A stretch of DNA of 64,000 bases, taken from Rhodanobacter sp. ANJX3. Its GTDB lineage: Bacteria; Pseudomonadota; Gammaproteobacteria; Xanthomonadales; Rhodanobacteraceae. The DNA is taken from assembly GCF_014200755.1 (NCBI RefSeq), contig NZ_JACHCM010000007.1:1-64000 (forward strand), read 5' to 3'. Shown in pieces: positions 53,965 through 62,025 of this stretch (position 1 is the stretch's first letter; each line of letters opens with the position of its first letter). Position numbers and translations under genes: made by a program. The notes beneath the pieces were generated by a model, which saw nothing but the letters and a program-made list of their open reading frames with translations, searched no databases and was not told the origin of the DNA.

Positions 53965-55221
53965 ATGACCACGCATCCCATCCTCGCCGCATTGCGCAAA
54001 CACAAGGCCGGCGTGGTGCTGATCGCACTGCAGATCGCGCTGACCCTGGCTATAGTCTGCAATGCCATCTTCATCATCGGCCAACGTATCGAGCGCGTGC
54101 ACCGCGTTACCGGCATTGATGAAAGCAATTTGTTTCTCGTCACCCAGCAGTGGGTCGGTGCGCCGGACGGGGACGATGCGGCCGGCGTCGCCAAGCTGGA
54201 CAACATGCAGCGGGAGGATCTGGCAGCGCTTCGCAATCTCCCCGACGTGGCCTCGGTGGCGCCGATCAATTCGCTGCCGCTGCTCAACTCCTCATGGAAC
54301 GGCGCGATCTCGCTCAAGCCGGGCAGCGAGATGCGCAAGGGGGGCAATACCCGCACCACGTTCTACTTCGGCGACGAACAGATGCTTTCCACACTGGGCG
54401 TTCGCCTTGTAGCCGGTCGCGCCTTCACCGTTGCCGACGTGCAGCACCGCAGCATGCACGATCAAACCGAGCCCACCGTGGTGATTGTGACCAAGCCCAT
54501 CGCAGACAAACTGTTTCCGGGCGGCAGCGCGGTGGGTAAGGCCATGTATCTCGATGGCAGCACAGTGCCGACCACCATCATCGGCGTGATCGAGCGCCTG
54601 CAAGTGCCTGGCACCGGTAGCTGGACCAACACGTTTGCCTATAACGCCACGCTGGAGCCACTCCGCATCGACGCCAACTATTCGCGATACGTGGTGCGCG
54701 CCAAGCCGGGGAGGATGGAAGCCGCCATGAAGGCAATGCCTTCGCTGCTTTACAAGATCAATCCAATGCGCGTGCTCGACGACGACAGCGTCAAATCGTT
54801 CGCCGATATCCGCGCCGCAGCCTATCGCGCCGACGTCGGCATGGCGATCCTGATGGGCGTGGTCTGTCTGGTGCTGCTCGGCGTCACCGCAGCGGGCATC
54901 GTCGGCCTGACCAGCTTCTGGGTCGGCCAGCGGCATCGACAGATCGGCGTGCGCCGGGCGCTGGGCGCACGCAAGATCGACATCCTGCATTACTTCCAGA
55001 TCGAGAACCTGATGATCGCCGGCGCCGGCGCGTTGATCGGCGTGGCGCTCGCGGTCGGGCTCAACGCCTGGCTGATGAAGCACTTCGAGATGGATCGCAT
55101 TCCCGTGGTGTACGTGCTGGTGGGTCTGGTCGCATTGGTCGCGCTCGGGCAAGCCGCGGTGTTTGTGCCGGCACGACGCGCGTCCAACGTGTCGCCGATC
55201 GAAGCGACGCGGGCGGTGTAA
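53965..55221 (+). CDS. FtsX/MacB-type permease, B subunit of pair 4
   Basis: 418 residues, start MTTHPILAALRKHKAG, 10 nt after A4. It is nearly the same as B3 in the membrane half (QRHRQIGVRRALGARKIDIL, QIENLMIAGAGALIG, FVPARRASNVSPIEATRAV). The periplasmic half differs more, for example the segment around KPGSEMRKGGNTRTTFYFGD. No cysteine pair is present. A spacer of about 150 nt follows, after which the paralogue type changes (pairs 5 onward). Confidence 0.92.
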   Translation: MTTHPILAALRKHKAGVVLIALQIALTLAIVCNAIFIIGQRIERVHRVTGIDESNLFLVTQQWVGAPDGDDAAGVAKLDNMQREDLAALRNLPDVASVAPINSLPLLNSSWNGAISLKPGSEMRKGGNTRTTFYFGDEQMLSTLGVRLVAGRAFTVADVQHRSMHDQTEPTVVIVTKPIADKLFPGGSAVGKAMYLDGSTVPTTIIGVIERLQVPGTGSWTNTFAYNATLEPLRIDANYSRYVVRAKPGRMEAAMKAMPSLLYKINPMRVLDDDSVKSFADIRAAAYRADVGMAILMGVVCLVLLGVTAAGIVGLTSFWVGQRHRQIGVRRALGARKIDILHYFQIENLMIAGAGALIGVALAVGLNAWLMKHFEMDRIPVVYVLVGLVALVALGQAAVFVPARRASNVSPIEATRAV

Positions 55222-55373
55222 TGAAGAGCAGGGTCGGGGGTGGCGCGTAGGTTGGAGGTTATGTCGCGGACTGGCACCTTCGCTATTTATCCCTCGTCCC
55301 TCAATTGTTCCAGTTATTCGTCCCCGCCCCTTGCTTTTTTCCGTCGCGTCTCACTAATAGCCGGTCCCTGATC
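55222..55373. repeat. Spacer between pairs 4 and 5 with degenerate element remnants
   Basis: It begins GAAGAGCAGGGTCGGGGG like other spacers, contains GTAGGTTGG (the end motif of the repeats at 7733 and 10011) and later CCCTCGTCCCTC, part of the heptad type. The arms are not well matched, so this is probably a decayed or composite copy. No gene is seen and no sigma-54 site is present. Confidence 0.45.
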
Positions 55374-56672
55374 ATGTTCACCTACTACCTCGAGCTGGCA
55401 TTGCGCAGCTTCAAACGCAACAAGGCCCTCACGGCGTTGATGGTTCTGGCGATTGCTTTGGGCATCGGCGCGAGCATGACGACGCTGACGGTGTTGCATG
55501 TGTTATCGGGCGATCCGCTGCCGGGCAAGAGCCAGACGCTGTTCGTGCCGCAGCTCGATCCGCAGAACATGGAGAACTATCGCGCTGGCGGCGAGCCGCC
55601 GGATCAGGTGACTTGGATCGACGGCATGAATCTGCTGCGATCAAAGCGTGCAGATCATCAGGTGCTGATGACGGCAGGCACTGTCGCCGTGCAGCCTAGT
55701 CAGTCGAATCTCGATCCCTTTTACGTGGATGCGCGATATACGACAGCCGATTTTTTCGGGATGTTCGACGTGCCGCTTTTGTTCGGCCATGGCTGGTCGG
55801 CTATCGATGACGACAACAAGGCGCGCGTGGCTGTGATCACGCGTAGCCTCAACGACAAGCTGTTTGGTGGCAAGGACAGCACCGGCCAGATGCTACAGTT
55901 GGGCGACAGCGGCTTGAGGATTGTTGGGGTGCTCGATCGCTGGCGGCCCAATCCGCATTTCTACGATCTGGCCACCGGTAGCTATGCCGAGTCGGAGGAC
56001 GTGTTCGTTCCGCTGACGACCGCCCGCGATCTGAAGTTAGGCCGAAACGGCAGCATGGATTGCTGGGGCGGCCATACCGAGGATCATCTGGAAACGGCAC
56101 CCTGCACCTGGCTGCAACTGTGGGTGCAGTTGGACTCCTCCGACAAAGCGGCAACGTACAAGCAGTACCTCAAGCATTACTCGCAGGAACAAATGACCCT
56201 GGGCCGCTTCGTGCGGCCATCGAACGTGCGTTTGCGCGATCTGATGGGCTGGCTGGACTATCAGAGCGTAGTGCCAAGTGACGTGCAGCTGCAGACCTGG
56301 CTAGCGTTTGGCTTTTTGCTGGTATGTCTGGTCAATACGGTGGGCTTGATGCTTGCCAAGTTCATGCGCCGCGCTGGCGAGCTTGGTGTGCGCCGTGCGC
56401 TGGGTGCATCGAAGCGCTCGCTGTTCGCGCAGCTGTTGGTGGAGTCCGCGGTAATCGGCCTCGGTGGTGGCATCGGCGGTTTGGTGCTGGCTTTTTTCGG
56501 CCTTTGGGAGGTGCGGCAGCGGCCATCCAGCTATGCCACCTTGGCGCATCTGGATATGTCGATGCTGCTCACAACATTTTTGCTCGCTCTTGGCGCGAGT
56601 ATCGTCGCTGGGCTTTTACCAGCCTGGCGCGCCTGCCAGATCACTCCCGCGTTGCAATTGAAGAGCAACTGA
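55374..56672 (+). CDS. FtsX/MacB-type permease, A subunit of pair 5
   Basis: 432 residues from ATG 55374; the frame runs upstream to 55305 in the repeat spacer, which is rejected by comparison with the other A subunits. It founds the second A type: TM1 region with ALGIGASMTTLTVLHVLSGD, DPLPGKSQTLFVPQLDPQ, and RQRPSSYATLAHLDMSML before TM4. The cysteine loop is shorter, DCWGGHTEDHLETAPCTWLQ with 13 between. The coupling segment reads MRRAGELGVRRALGASKR and the C-terminus PALQLKSN. Confidence 0.92.
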   Translation: MFTYYLELALRSFKRNKALTALMVLAIALGIGASMTTLTVLHVLSGDPLPGKSQTLFVPQLDPQNMENYRAGGEPPDQVTWIDGMNLLRSKRADHQVLMTAGTVAVQPSQSNLDPFYVDARYTTADFFGMFDVPLLFGHGWSAIDDDNKARVAVITRSLNDKLFGGKDSTGQMLQLGDSGLRIVGVLDRWRPNPHFYDLATGSYAESEDVFVPLTTARDLKLGRNGSMDCWGGHTEDHLETAPCTWLQLWVQLDSSDKAATYKQYLKHYSQEQMTLGRFVRPSNVRLRDLMGWLDYQSVVPSDVQLQTWLAFGFLLVCLVNTVGLMLAKFMRRAGELGVRRALGASKRSLFAQLLVESAVIGLGGGIGGLVLAFFGLWEVRQRPSSYATLAHLDMSMLLTTFLLALGASIVAGLLPAWRACQITPALQLKSN

Positions 56673-56673
56673 C

Positions 56674-57906
56674 ATGGAAATTCGTCCGATTGTCTCATCG
56701 TTGCGTCGGCACAAGATCACCGCATGGCTGCTGATCATCGAAATGGCGCTGACCTGCGCGATTGTCTGCAACGCCGTGTTTTTGATCAGTCAGCGATTGG
56801 ATCGCATGAACATCGTCAGTGGCGTTGTCGAGCATGAGCTGGTGGAAATAAAGGTGGCCGATGTAGGCCTTCATCCGGATGCCAAGGCACGTGTCGAGGC
56901 GGACCTCGCCGCGCTTCGACGTATCGCCGGAGTGACGCAGGTGGGTGTGGCCAGCCAGCTGCCTCTGGGCAACAGCTCGTCCAATAACGGCATCATGCTG
57001 GACCCGAAGCAGAAGATGGCGACCATCAATGCCACCATGTATCAGGGTCAGAACCTGCTGCAAGCGCTGGGCACCCAGCTTGTGGCAGGGCGCAATCTTG
57101 GCGACGGCGACTATCGCGACTTTGACTCTGTGATGAAAGCCGCCGCTGACGGTGACCCGAACGATGCGCGCATGCCCAAGGTCGTGGTTTTGACGCAAAC
57201 CATGGCCGACCGCTTATGGCCCGGCCAAAGCGCACTCGGAAAGCAGATTTATCTCGGGCCGGTGCCGATAACGGTAGTCGGGGTTGTGGCACATCTGGTC
57301 AGGCCGAATAATTTTTCGCTCGGTTCGGAATACAGCATGGCGCTGCCAGTTCGGCTCACCGGCGAGGGTGATTCGAGCTATGTGATCCGTACCGCGCCAT
57401 CAGAGCGGCAGCGCGCGCTGAAGGTTGCACTTGCCGCACTGAAAAAGCTCGATCCCAAACGCGTCGTGCTGCAGAAGCGCACATGGGATGAAATACGCGA
57501 AAGCTATTTCCAGAACGACCACGCGATGGCCGGCCTGCTGGTTGCGGTCTGTGTCGCGCTGCTTGTCGTCACGGCGCTCGGTATCGTGGGTCTGGCCAGT
57601 TTCTGGGTCGCGCAGCGTCGTCGACAGATCGGTGTGCGCCGCGCACTTGGTGCCACCCGCGCCGACATTCTGCATTACTTCCAGACCGAGAATTTTCTGC
57701 TGGCGACGATCGGCATCGCGATCGGCATGGTGCTCGCCTTCGGTATCAATCTGTTTTTGATGAAGCACTACGAACTTCCACGACTTCCGGTCGCCTATTT
57801 TCCGGTGGGTGCAGTGGCATTGTGGGTAATAGGCCAGCTGGCGGTTCTCGGCCCGGCGCTGCGTGCCGCGGCAGTGCCACCGGTGGTGGCGACAAGGAGC
57901 GTGTAA
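56674..57906 (+). CDS. FtsX/MacB-type permease, B subunit of pair 5
   Basis: 410 residues, start MEIRPIVSSLRRHKIT one base after the A5 stop. It belongs to the second B type: GIVGLASFWVAQRRRQIG, RADILHYFQTENFLLA and the C-terminal LGPALRAAAVPPVVATRSV, in place of the ASRVSPVEATR end of pairs 1-4. TM1 reads IIEMALTCAIVCNAVFLI. The periplasmic domain includes LWPGQSALGKQIY and has no cysteine pair. Expected partner: A5. Confidence 0.92.
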   Translation: MEIRPIVSSLRRHKITAWLLIIEMALTCAIVCNAVFLISQRLDRMNIVSGVVEHELVEIKVADVGLHPDAKARVEADLAALRRIAGVTQVGVASQLPLGNSSSNNGIMLDPKQKMATINATMYQGQNLLQALGTQLVAGRNLGDGDYRDFDSVMKAAADGDPNDARMPKVVVLTQTMADRLWPGQSALGKQIYLGPVPITVVGVVAHLVRPNNFSLGSEYSMALPVRLTGEGDSSYVIRTAPSERQRALKVALAALKKLDPKRVVLQKRTWDEIRESYFQNDHAMAGLLVAVCVALLVVTALGIVGLASFWVAQRRRQIGVRRALGATRADILHYFQTENFLLATIGIAIGMVLAFGINLFLMKHYELPRLPVAYFPVGAVALWVIGQLAVLGPALRAAAVPPVVATRSV

Positions 57907-57916
57907 TGGGGCGTAA

Positions 57917-58024
57917 GGACGAGGGGCGAGGTGCGCGGGGCGAGGTTGGCGACGTTCTCCCATTGCATGGATTACGGCTATCTCACGGACTCGCGCCCTC
58001 GCTACTCGCCCCTCGTCCCTCACC
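57917..58024. repeat. Palindromic heptad-repeat element between pairs 5 and 6
   Basis: GGACGAGGGGCGAG (57917-57930) is exactly complementary to CTCGCCCCTCGTCC (58005-58018). The right arm is four uninterrupted degenerate heptads: CCTCGCT, ACTCGCC, CCTCGTC and CCTCACC (57997-58024). This is the clearest copy in the array. It ends just before the A6 ribosome-binding site. Confidence 0.75.
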
Positions 58025-58042
58025 ATTCCTGGGAGTCCGATG

Positions 58043-59344
58043 ATGTTTGCCTACTACCTCGATCTGGCGCTACGAAGCCTCCGGCGCAACAAGGTATTTA
58101 CCGTGCTGATGGTTGTCTGCGTCGGACTGGGCATCGGTGCCAGCATGACAATGATCACCGTGGTGCACGTCATGTCGGACGATCCGCTGCCCGAACGCAG
58201 TGGCCAGCTGTACTACCCGCATATCGATCCGTGGCCCGCACCGCACGGTCGTTCGACGAATCCGCATGCCAGCGACAATCTGACATTGCCGGACGCCATG
58301 AATCTGTTGCGCGCGGGGCGGGCTCCCGGGCAGGCGGCCATGTCCGGTGCAGCGATATCGATTCACAGCGAACAGCCCAACGCCCAACCGTTGCTTGAAA
58401 CAGGGCACTACGTGACGGCGGATTTCTTTTCGATGTTCGGTGTGCCTTTCCGCGCAGGTGGTGGATGGACGCATGCCGATGATGAGCGGCACGCGCGCGT
58501 CATCGCGCTGAGCAGTGCGCTGAATCGAATGCTGTTCGGCGACAGCCCCGGCATCGGCAGAACGGTGCGGGTGGGCGATGAGGATTTTCGCGTGATCGGT
58601 GTGCTGGACGACTGGCACCCGCAGCCGATGTTCTATGCCGACGTGAATGGTCGGGCGTTCGGGCGGTCCGACGCTTTTTTCCTGCCACTGCAGACGGCAC
58701 TGGATCTGAAACTCGATTTTCGTGGCAGCCTCAGCTGCCACGGCGACGGCGGTGACGATCGTACAACCGATCGCTGCACTTGGCTGCAGTTCTGGGTGAA
58801 GCTGGAAAATCCGAAGCAGGTGTCGGCTTACATGCAGTTTCTCGCCGATTACTGGCGCCAGCAGCAGGCGCACGGGCGGTTTCCGCAGTCGGTCGATCCG
58901 AAGCTTTATCGATTGATGGACTGGCTTGCCTACAAAAACGTGGTGCCCGGCGACGTGCGCTTGCAGCTGTGGCTGGCGCTGGGTTTTCTCGGTGTGTGCA
59001 TGGTCGACATCGTTGGCCTGTTGCTGGCCAAGTTCCTGCGGCGCAGCAACGAGATCAGTGTGCGGCGTGCATTGGGCGCGCGGCGCGGCCAGGTGTTTCT
59101 GCAGTTCGGCATCGAGTCAGCCGTGATCGGCGTGTTGGGCGGCGTACTGGGGCTGGCCATTGCCGAGTTGGGGCTATGGAGCGTGCGACAGCGCCCGGAT
59201 GGTTACGCACAGTTGGCGAGCATGGATGTGTCCATGTTGATGGGCACGTTTCTTTTGGCCATAGGCGGCAGCGTGCTGGCCGGGCTCTTGCCGGCATGGC
59301 GGGCCTGTCGTATCGCGCCGGCCATTCAGCTCAAGGCACATTGA
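58043..59344 (+). CDS. FtsX/MacB-type permease, A subunit of pair 6
   Basis: 433 residues from ATG 58043 (a second ATG at 58040 gives one extra Met; GGGAG spacing favours 58043). It is of the second A type: CVGLGIGASMTMITVVHVMS, DPLPERSGQLYYPHIDPW, RQRPDGYAQLASMDVSML. The cysteine loop is SCHGDGGDDRTTDRCTWLQF, with only 12 between, the shortest. The coupling segment LRRSNEISVRRALGARRG has S for G at one usually fixed position. The tail PAIQLKAH departs from QLKSN. In TM2 MVDIVGLL replaces LVNTVGLL. Confidence 0.92.
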   Translation: MFAYYLDLALRSLRRNKVFTVLMVVCVGLGIGASMTMITVVHVMSDDPLPERSGQLYYPHIDPWPAPHGRSTNPHASDNLTLPDAMNLLRAGRAPGQAAMSGAAISIHSEQPNAQPLLETGHYVTADFFSMFGVPFRAGGGWTHADDERHARVIALSSALNRMLFGDSPGIGRTVRVGDEDFRVIGVLDDWHPQPMFYADVNGRAFGRSDAFFLPLQTALDLKLDFRGSLSCHGDGGDDRTTDRCTWLQFWVKLENPKQVSAYMQFLADYWRQQQAHGRFPQSVDPKLYRLMDWLAYKNVVPGDVRLQLWLALGFLGVCMVDIVGLLLAKFLRRSNEISVRRALGARRGQVFLQFGIESAVIGVLGGVLGLAIAELGLWSVRQRPDGYAQLASMDVSMLMGTFLLAIGGSVLAGLLPAWRACRIAPAIQLKAH

Positions 59345-59356
59345 CGAGGGCGCCCC

Positions 59357-60574
59357 ATGATTCTGCGACCGATACTTTCAAGCCTCACCCGGCACAAGCT
59401 CACTGTGATGCTGCTTATGCTGCAGGTCGCGCTGACCTGCGGCATCGTCTGCAACGTTGCCTTCATGATTGAAGAACGCATCGCACGGATGAGTGCGCCC
59501 AGCGGCGTTGCCGAGGACGAGGTCGTGCTGATCGACAGTGTCCAGGTCGACCCGCACACCAATCCCCAGATGCGCCACCTGGAGGACGTTGCCGCTTTGC
59601 GAGCCATTCCTGGGGTCCGTTCCGCGGTTGCGGTGGATGCCGTTCCGTTCAATGGAAGCGACTGGACAAGCAGTCTCAACACGCAGCCCGACTCCGATGC
59701 CAACGCGGCTTCGGCATCGGTATACAACGGCACGCCCGGCGAGCTGCAGACGCTTGGCTTGAACCTGATCGCCGGCCGCGATTTTCTGCCCGGGGAATAC
59801 CTGCCACTGGACAGCGCGCACGATGGCGCAGGCCTTGGCAAGGTTTCTACCGTCATCGTGACGCGCGCGCTGGCGGACAAGTTGTTCCCCGCGGGTAATG
59901 CGCTGGGCAAGAGCGTCTATCCGTTTTCGCAGCCGGCGCGTATCGTCGGCATCGTCGATCACCTGTCGCGGCCGGGGCCGCACGACGCTGGTGCAGAAGA
60001 TTACAGCGCGCTGTTTCCGTTGCTGCCCGATACCGCCGAGGTCACCTATGTCATGCGTACCGCGGCGCGGAATCGCAAGCATGTATTGGAGATCGCCAAG
60101 GCGACACTGACACGCCTCGACGGCAATCGCATTGTTCGGCAGCCGAGCACTTTCGCCCAGTTGCGTGCCGACTATTTTCACCGCGATCGCACGATGGTGG
60201 GCCTGTTGCTGGCGGCGGCTGTCGCGCTCGCCTTCGTTACCGCCGTCGCCATTGCCGGACTGGCGCATTTCTGGGTCGGGCAGCGCCGCCGGACCATCGG
60301 CATCCGTCGCGCCATCGGTGCGACCCGTGGCGATATTTTGCGTTACTTCCAGACCGAGAATTTCCTGATCGTCAGCGGTGGCGTCGTGCTCGGCCTGCTG
60401 TTGGCGATGATGTTGAACCTGATTTTGATGCAGCAATACGAGGTGCCCCGACTGCCGGTGTATTACCTGCCCATCGGCGCTGCCGTGCTGTGGCTGCTCG
60501 GCCAACTGGCGGTACTCGGTCCGGCGCTGCGTGCGGCTGCAGTACCACCGGTCGTGGCAACGCGGAGCATGTGA
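59357..60574 (+). CDS. FtsX/MacB-type permease, B subunit of pair 6
   Basis: 405 residues, start MILRPILSSLTRHKLT, 12 nt after A6. It is of the second B type but the most divergent there: VAIAGLAHFWVGQRRRTIG, then IRRAIGATRGDILRYF instead of VRRALGA, with the end LGPALRAAAVPPVVATRSM. The periplasmic half holds LFPAGNALGKSVY and has no cysteine pair. Its presumed partner A6 is also unusual in the coupling segment, so the two seem to have changed together. Confidence 0.92.
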   Translation: MILRPILSSLTRHKLTVMLLMLQVALTCGIVCNVAFMIEERIARMSAPSGVAEDEVVLIDSVQVDPHTNPQMRHLEDVAALRAIPGVRSAVAVDAVPFNGSDWTSSLNTQPDSDANAASASVYNGTPGELQTLGLNLIAGRDFLPGEYLPLDSAHDGAGLGKVSTVIVTRALADKLFPAGNALGKSVYPFSQPARIVGIVDHLSRPGPHDAGAEDYSALFPLLPDTAEVTYVMRTAARNRKHVLEIAKATLTRLDGNRIVRQPSTFAQLRADYFHRDRTMVGLLLAAAVALAFVTAVAIAGLAHFWVGQRRRTIGIRRAIGATRGDILRYFQTENFLIVSGGVVLGLLLAMMLNLILMQQYEVPRLPVYYLPIGAAVLWLLGQLAVLGPALRAAAVPPVVATRSM

Positions 60575-60667
60575 TGAGGAGCAGGGGCGACGGATTGCGG
60601 GTGAGCAGGGGAGCGGTGCGGGTTTGGGCTTGTGGCCTCGCCACTCGCTACTCGTCGCTCGCCACTC
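60575..60667. repeat. Heptad-repeat spacer element between pairs 6 and 7
   Basis: G-rich left part (TGAGGAGCAGGGGCGACGG from 60575, then GTGAGCAGGGGAGCGG) and right arm of degenerate heptads (60636-60667: CCTCGCC, ACTCGCT, ACTCGTC, GCTCGCC). The arms are partly complementary. The A7 ribosome-binding site (AAAGGGG) follows 20 nt later. Confidence 0.6.
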
Positions 60668-60691
60668 AGACAAAACCAAAGGGGTGAAACG

Positions 60692-62014
60692 ATGTTCGGT
60701 TATTACATGGATCTGGCCCTGCGAAGCCTCCGTCGCAGCCCGGTGCTTACCGCGCTGATGGTGCTGGCGATTGCCGTGGGCATTGGCGCGAGCATGACCA
60801 CGTTGACGGTGATGCATCTGCTGTCCGGCGATCCGCTGCCGGGCCGCAGTCAGCACATTTTCTATCCGCAGGTGGATCCGACCAGTCGTCTGAATCCGCA
60901 TTCGCAGCCGTACGACATGATGGACTATCACTCGGCGGTCGACCTGTGGAGCGCGCAGCGCGCTGATAGACAGGCGCTCATCACCGTCAGCGCATTGCGA
61001 CTGACCGCGCCGACGGTGCATCAGCCGGCGTTGATGGCGCAGATGCTGTCGACCACCAGCGACTTTTTCCCGATGTTCGCAGTGCCATTCCAATATGGCA
61101 ACGCATGGACCGCCCAGGACGACGCCAGACATGCGCGGGTGGCGGTGATCTCGTCGGACCTCAACAACAAGCTGTTTCAGGGAAGCGACAGCGTGGGTCG
61201 TACATTGTGGCTGAAGGATGCCGACGTGCGCATCGTCGGGGTACTGGCGCCGTGGCGCCCGTCGCCGCAGTTCTACGAGGTGGTGGGAGGCCGCTTCTCC
61301 GACGGCGACACGGCCAGCTTCTACGGTCGGCCGGAGGACGTGTTCATGCCGTTCTTCAGTTCGCTGGAAGTCAACGATGGCGGGTTCAATCCCTTCACCT
61401 GCTGGAATGCGCCGGATCCCGGTGTGAAGTTGCAGAATTCGCCGTGCGTGTGGGTGGCCCTTTGGGTGCAACTGGACAGCGCAGCCAAGGTGAGTGGCTA
61501 CAGGGATTATCTGGCGTCGTATGCCGAGCAGCAGAAGGCTCTGGGCCGCTTTGCGCGCGCCGACAACACGCGCATGTTCGATCTTATGCAATGGCTTGAT
61601 TTCAACCGCGTGGTGCCGAGCGACGTGCGCCTGCAGACGTGGCTCGCGTTTGCGTTTCTGGCGATCTGCCTGTTCAACACCATCGGCCTGCTGCTGGCGA
61701 AGTTTCTGCGCCGCGCCGGCGAAATCGGCGTGCGCCGTGCGCTGGGGGCCAGCAGAGCGGCGGTGTTTGCGCAGTGTCTGGTCGAGGCCGCAACGATCGG
61801 CCTGCTGGGTGGTTTGGGCGGCCTGCTGCTGACTCTGCTCGGGCTGTGGCTGATTCGCCGTCAGCCGGTCGAATACGCCGAGCTGATTCATCTGGACCCC
61901 TCGATGTTCGGGCTGACCTTCGCCCTGGCGATCGCCGCCAGCCTGCTCGCCGGCGTGCTGCCGGCGCTGCGCGCCAGCCGCATTGCGCCGGCGCTTCAAC
62001 TCAAGACGCTGTGA
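60692..62014 (+). CDS. FtsX/MacB-type permease, A subunit of pair 7
   Basis: 440 residues from ATG 60692, with AAAGGGGTG before it; the frame open to 60632 lies in the repeat spacer. It is of the second A type (VGIGASMTTLTVMHLLSGD, DPLPGRSQHIFYPQVDPT). The cysteine loop, TCWNAPDPGVKLQNSPCVWV, has 14 between. The periplasmic domain has an insertion near residues 205-225 (GGRFSDGDTASFYGRPED), which explains the greater length. Coupling segment LRRAGEIGVRRALGASRA; tail PALQLKTL. Confidence 0.92.
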   Translation: MFGYYMDLALRSLRRSPVLTALMVLAIAVGIGASMTTLTVMHLLSGDPLPGRSQHIFYPQVDPTSRLNPHSQPYDMMDYHSAVDLWSAQRADRQALITVSALRLTAPTVHQPALMAQMLSTTSDFFPMFAVPFQYGNAWTAQDDARHARVAVISSDLNNKLFQGSDSVGRTLWLKDADVRIVGVLAPWRPSPQFYEVVGGRFSDGDTASFYGRPEDVFMPFFSSLEVNDGGFNPFTCWNAPDPGVKLQNSPCVWVALWVQLDSAAKVSGYRDYLASYAEQQKALGRFARADNTRMFDLMQWLDFNRVVPSDVRLQTWLAFAFLAICLFNTIGLLLAKFLRRAGEIGVRRALGASRAAVFAQCLVEAATIGLLGGLGGLLLTLLGLWLIRRQPVEYAELIHLDPSMFGLTFALAIAASLLAGVLPALRASRIAPALQLKTL

Positions 62015-62025
62015 GGATTTGCCCC

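Noticed and set aside
61639..62025. Upstream extension of B7 through A7
   Set aside because: It is another frame of the A7 gene; comparison with six other B subunits fixes the start at ATG 62026.
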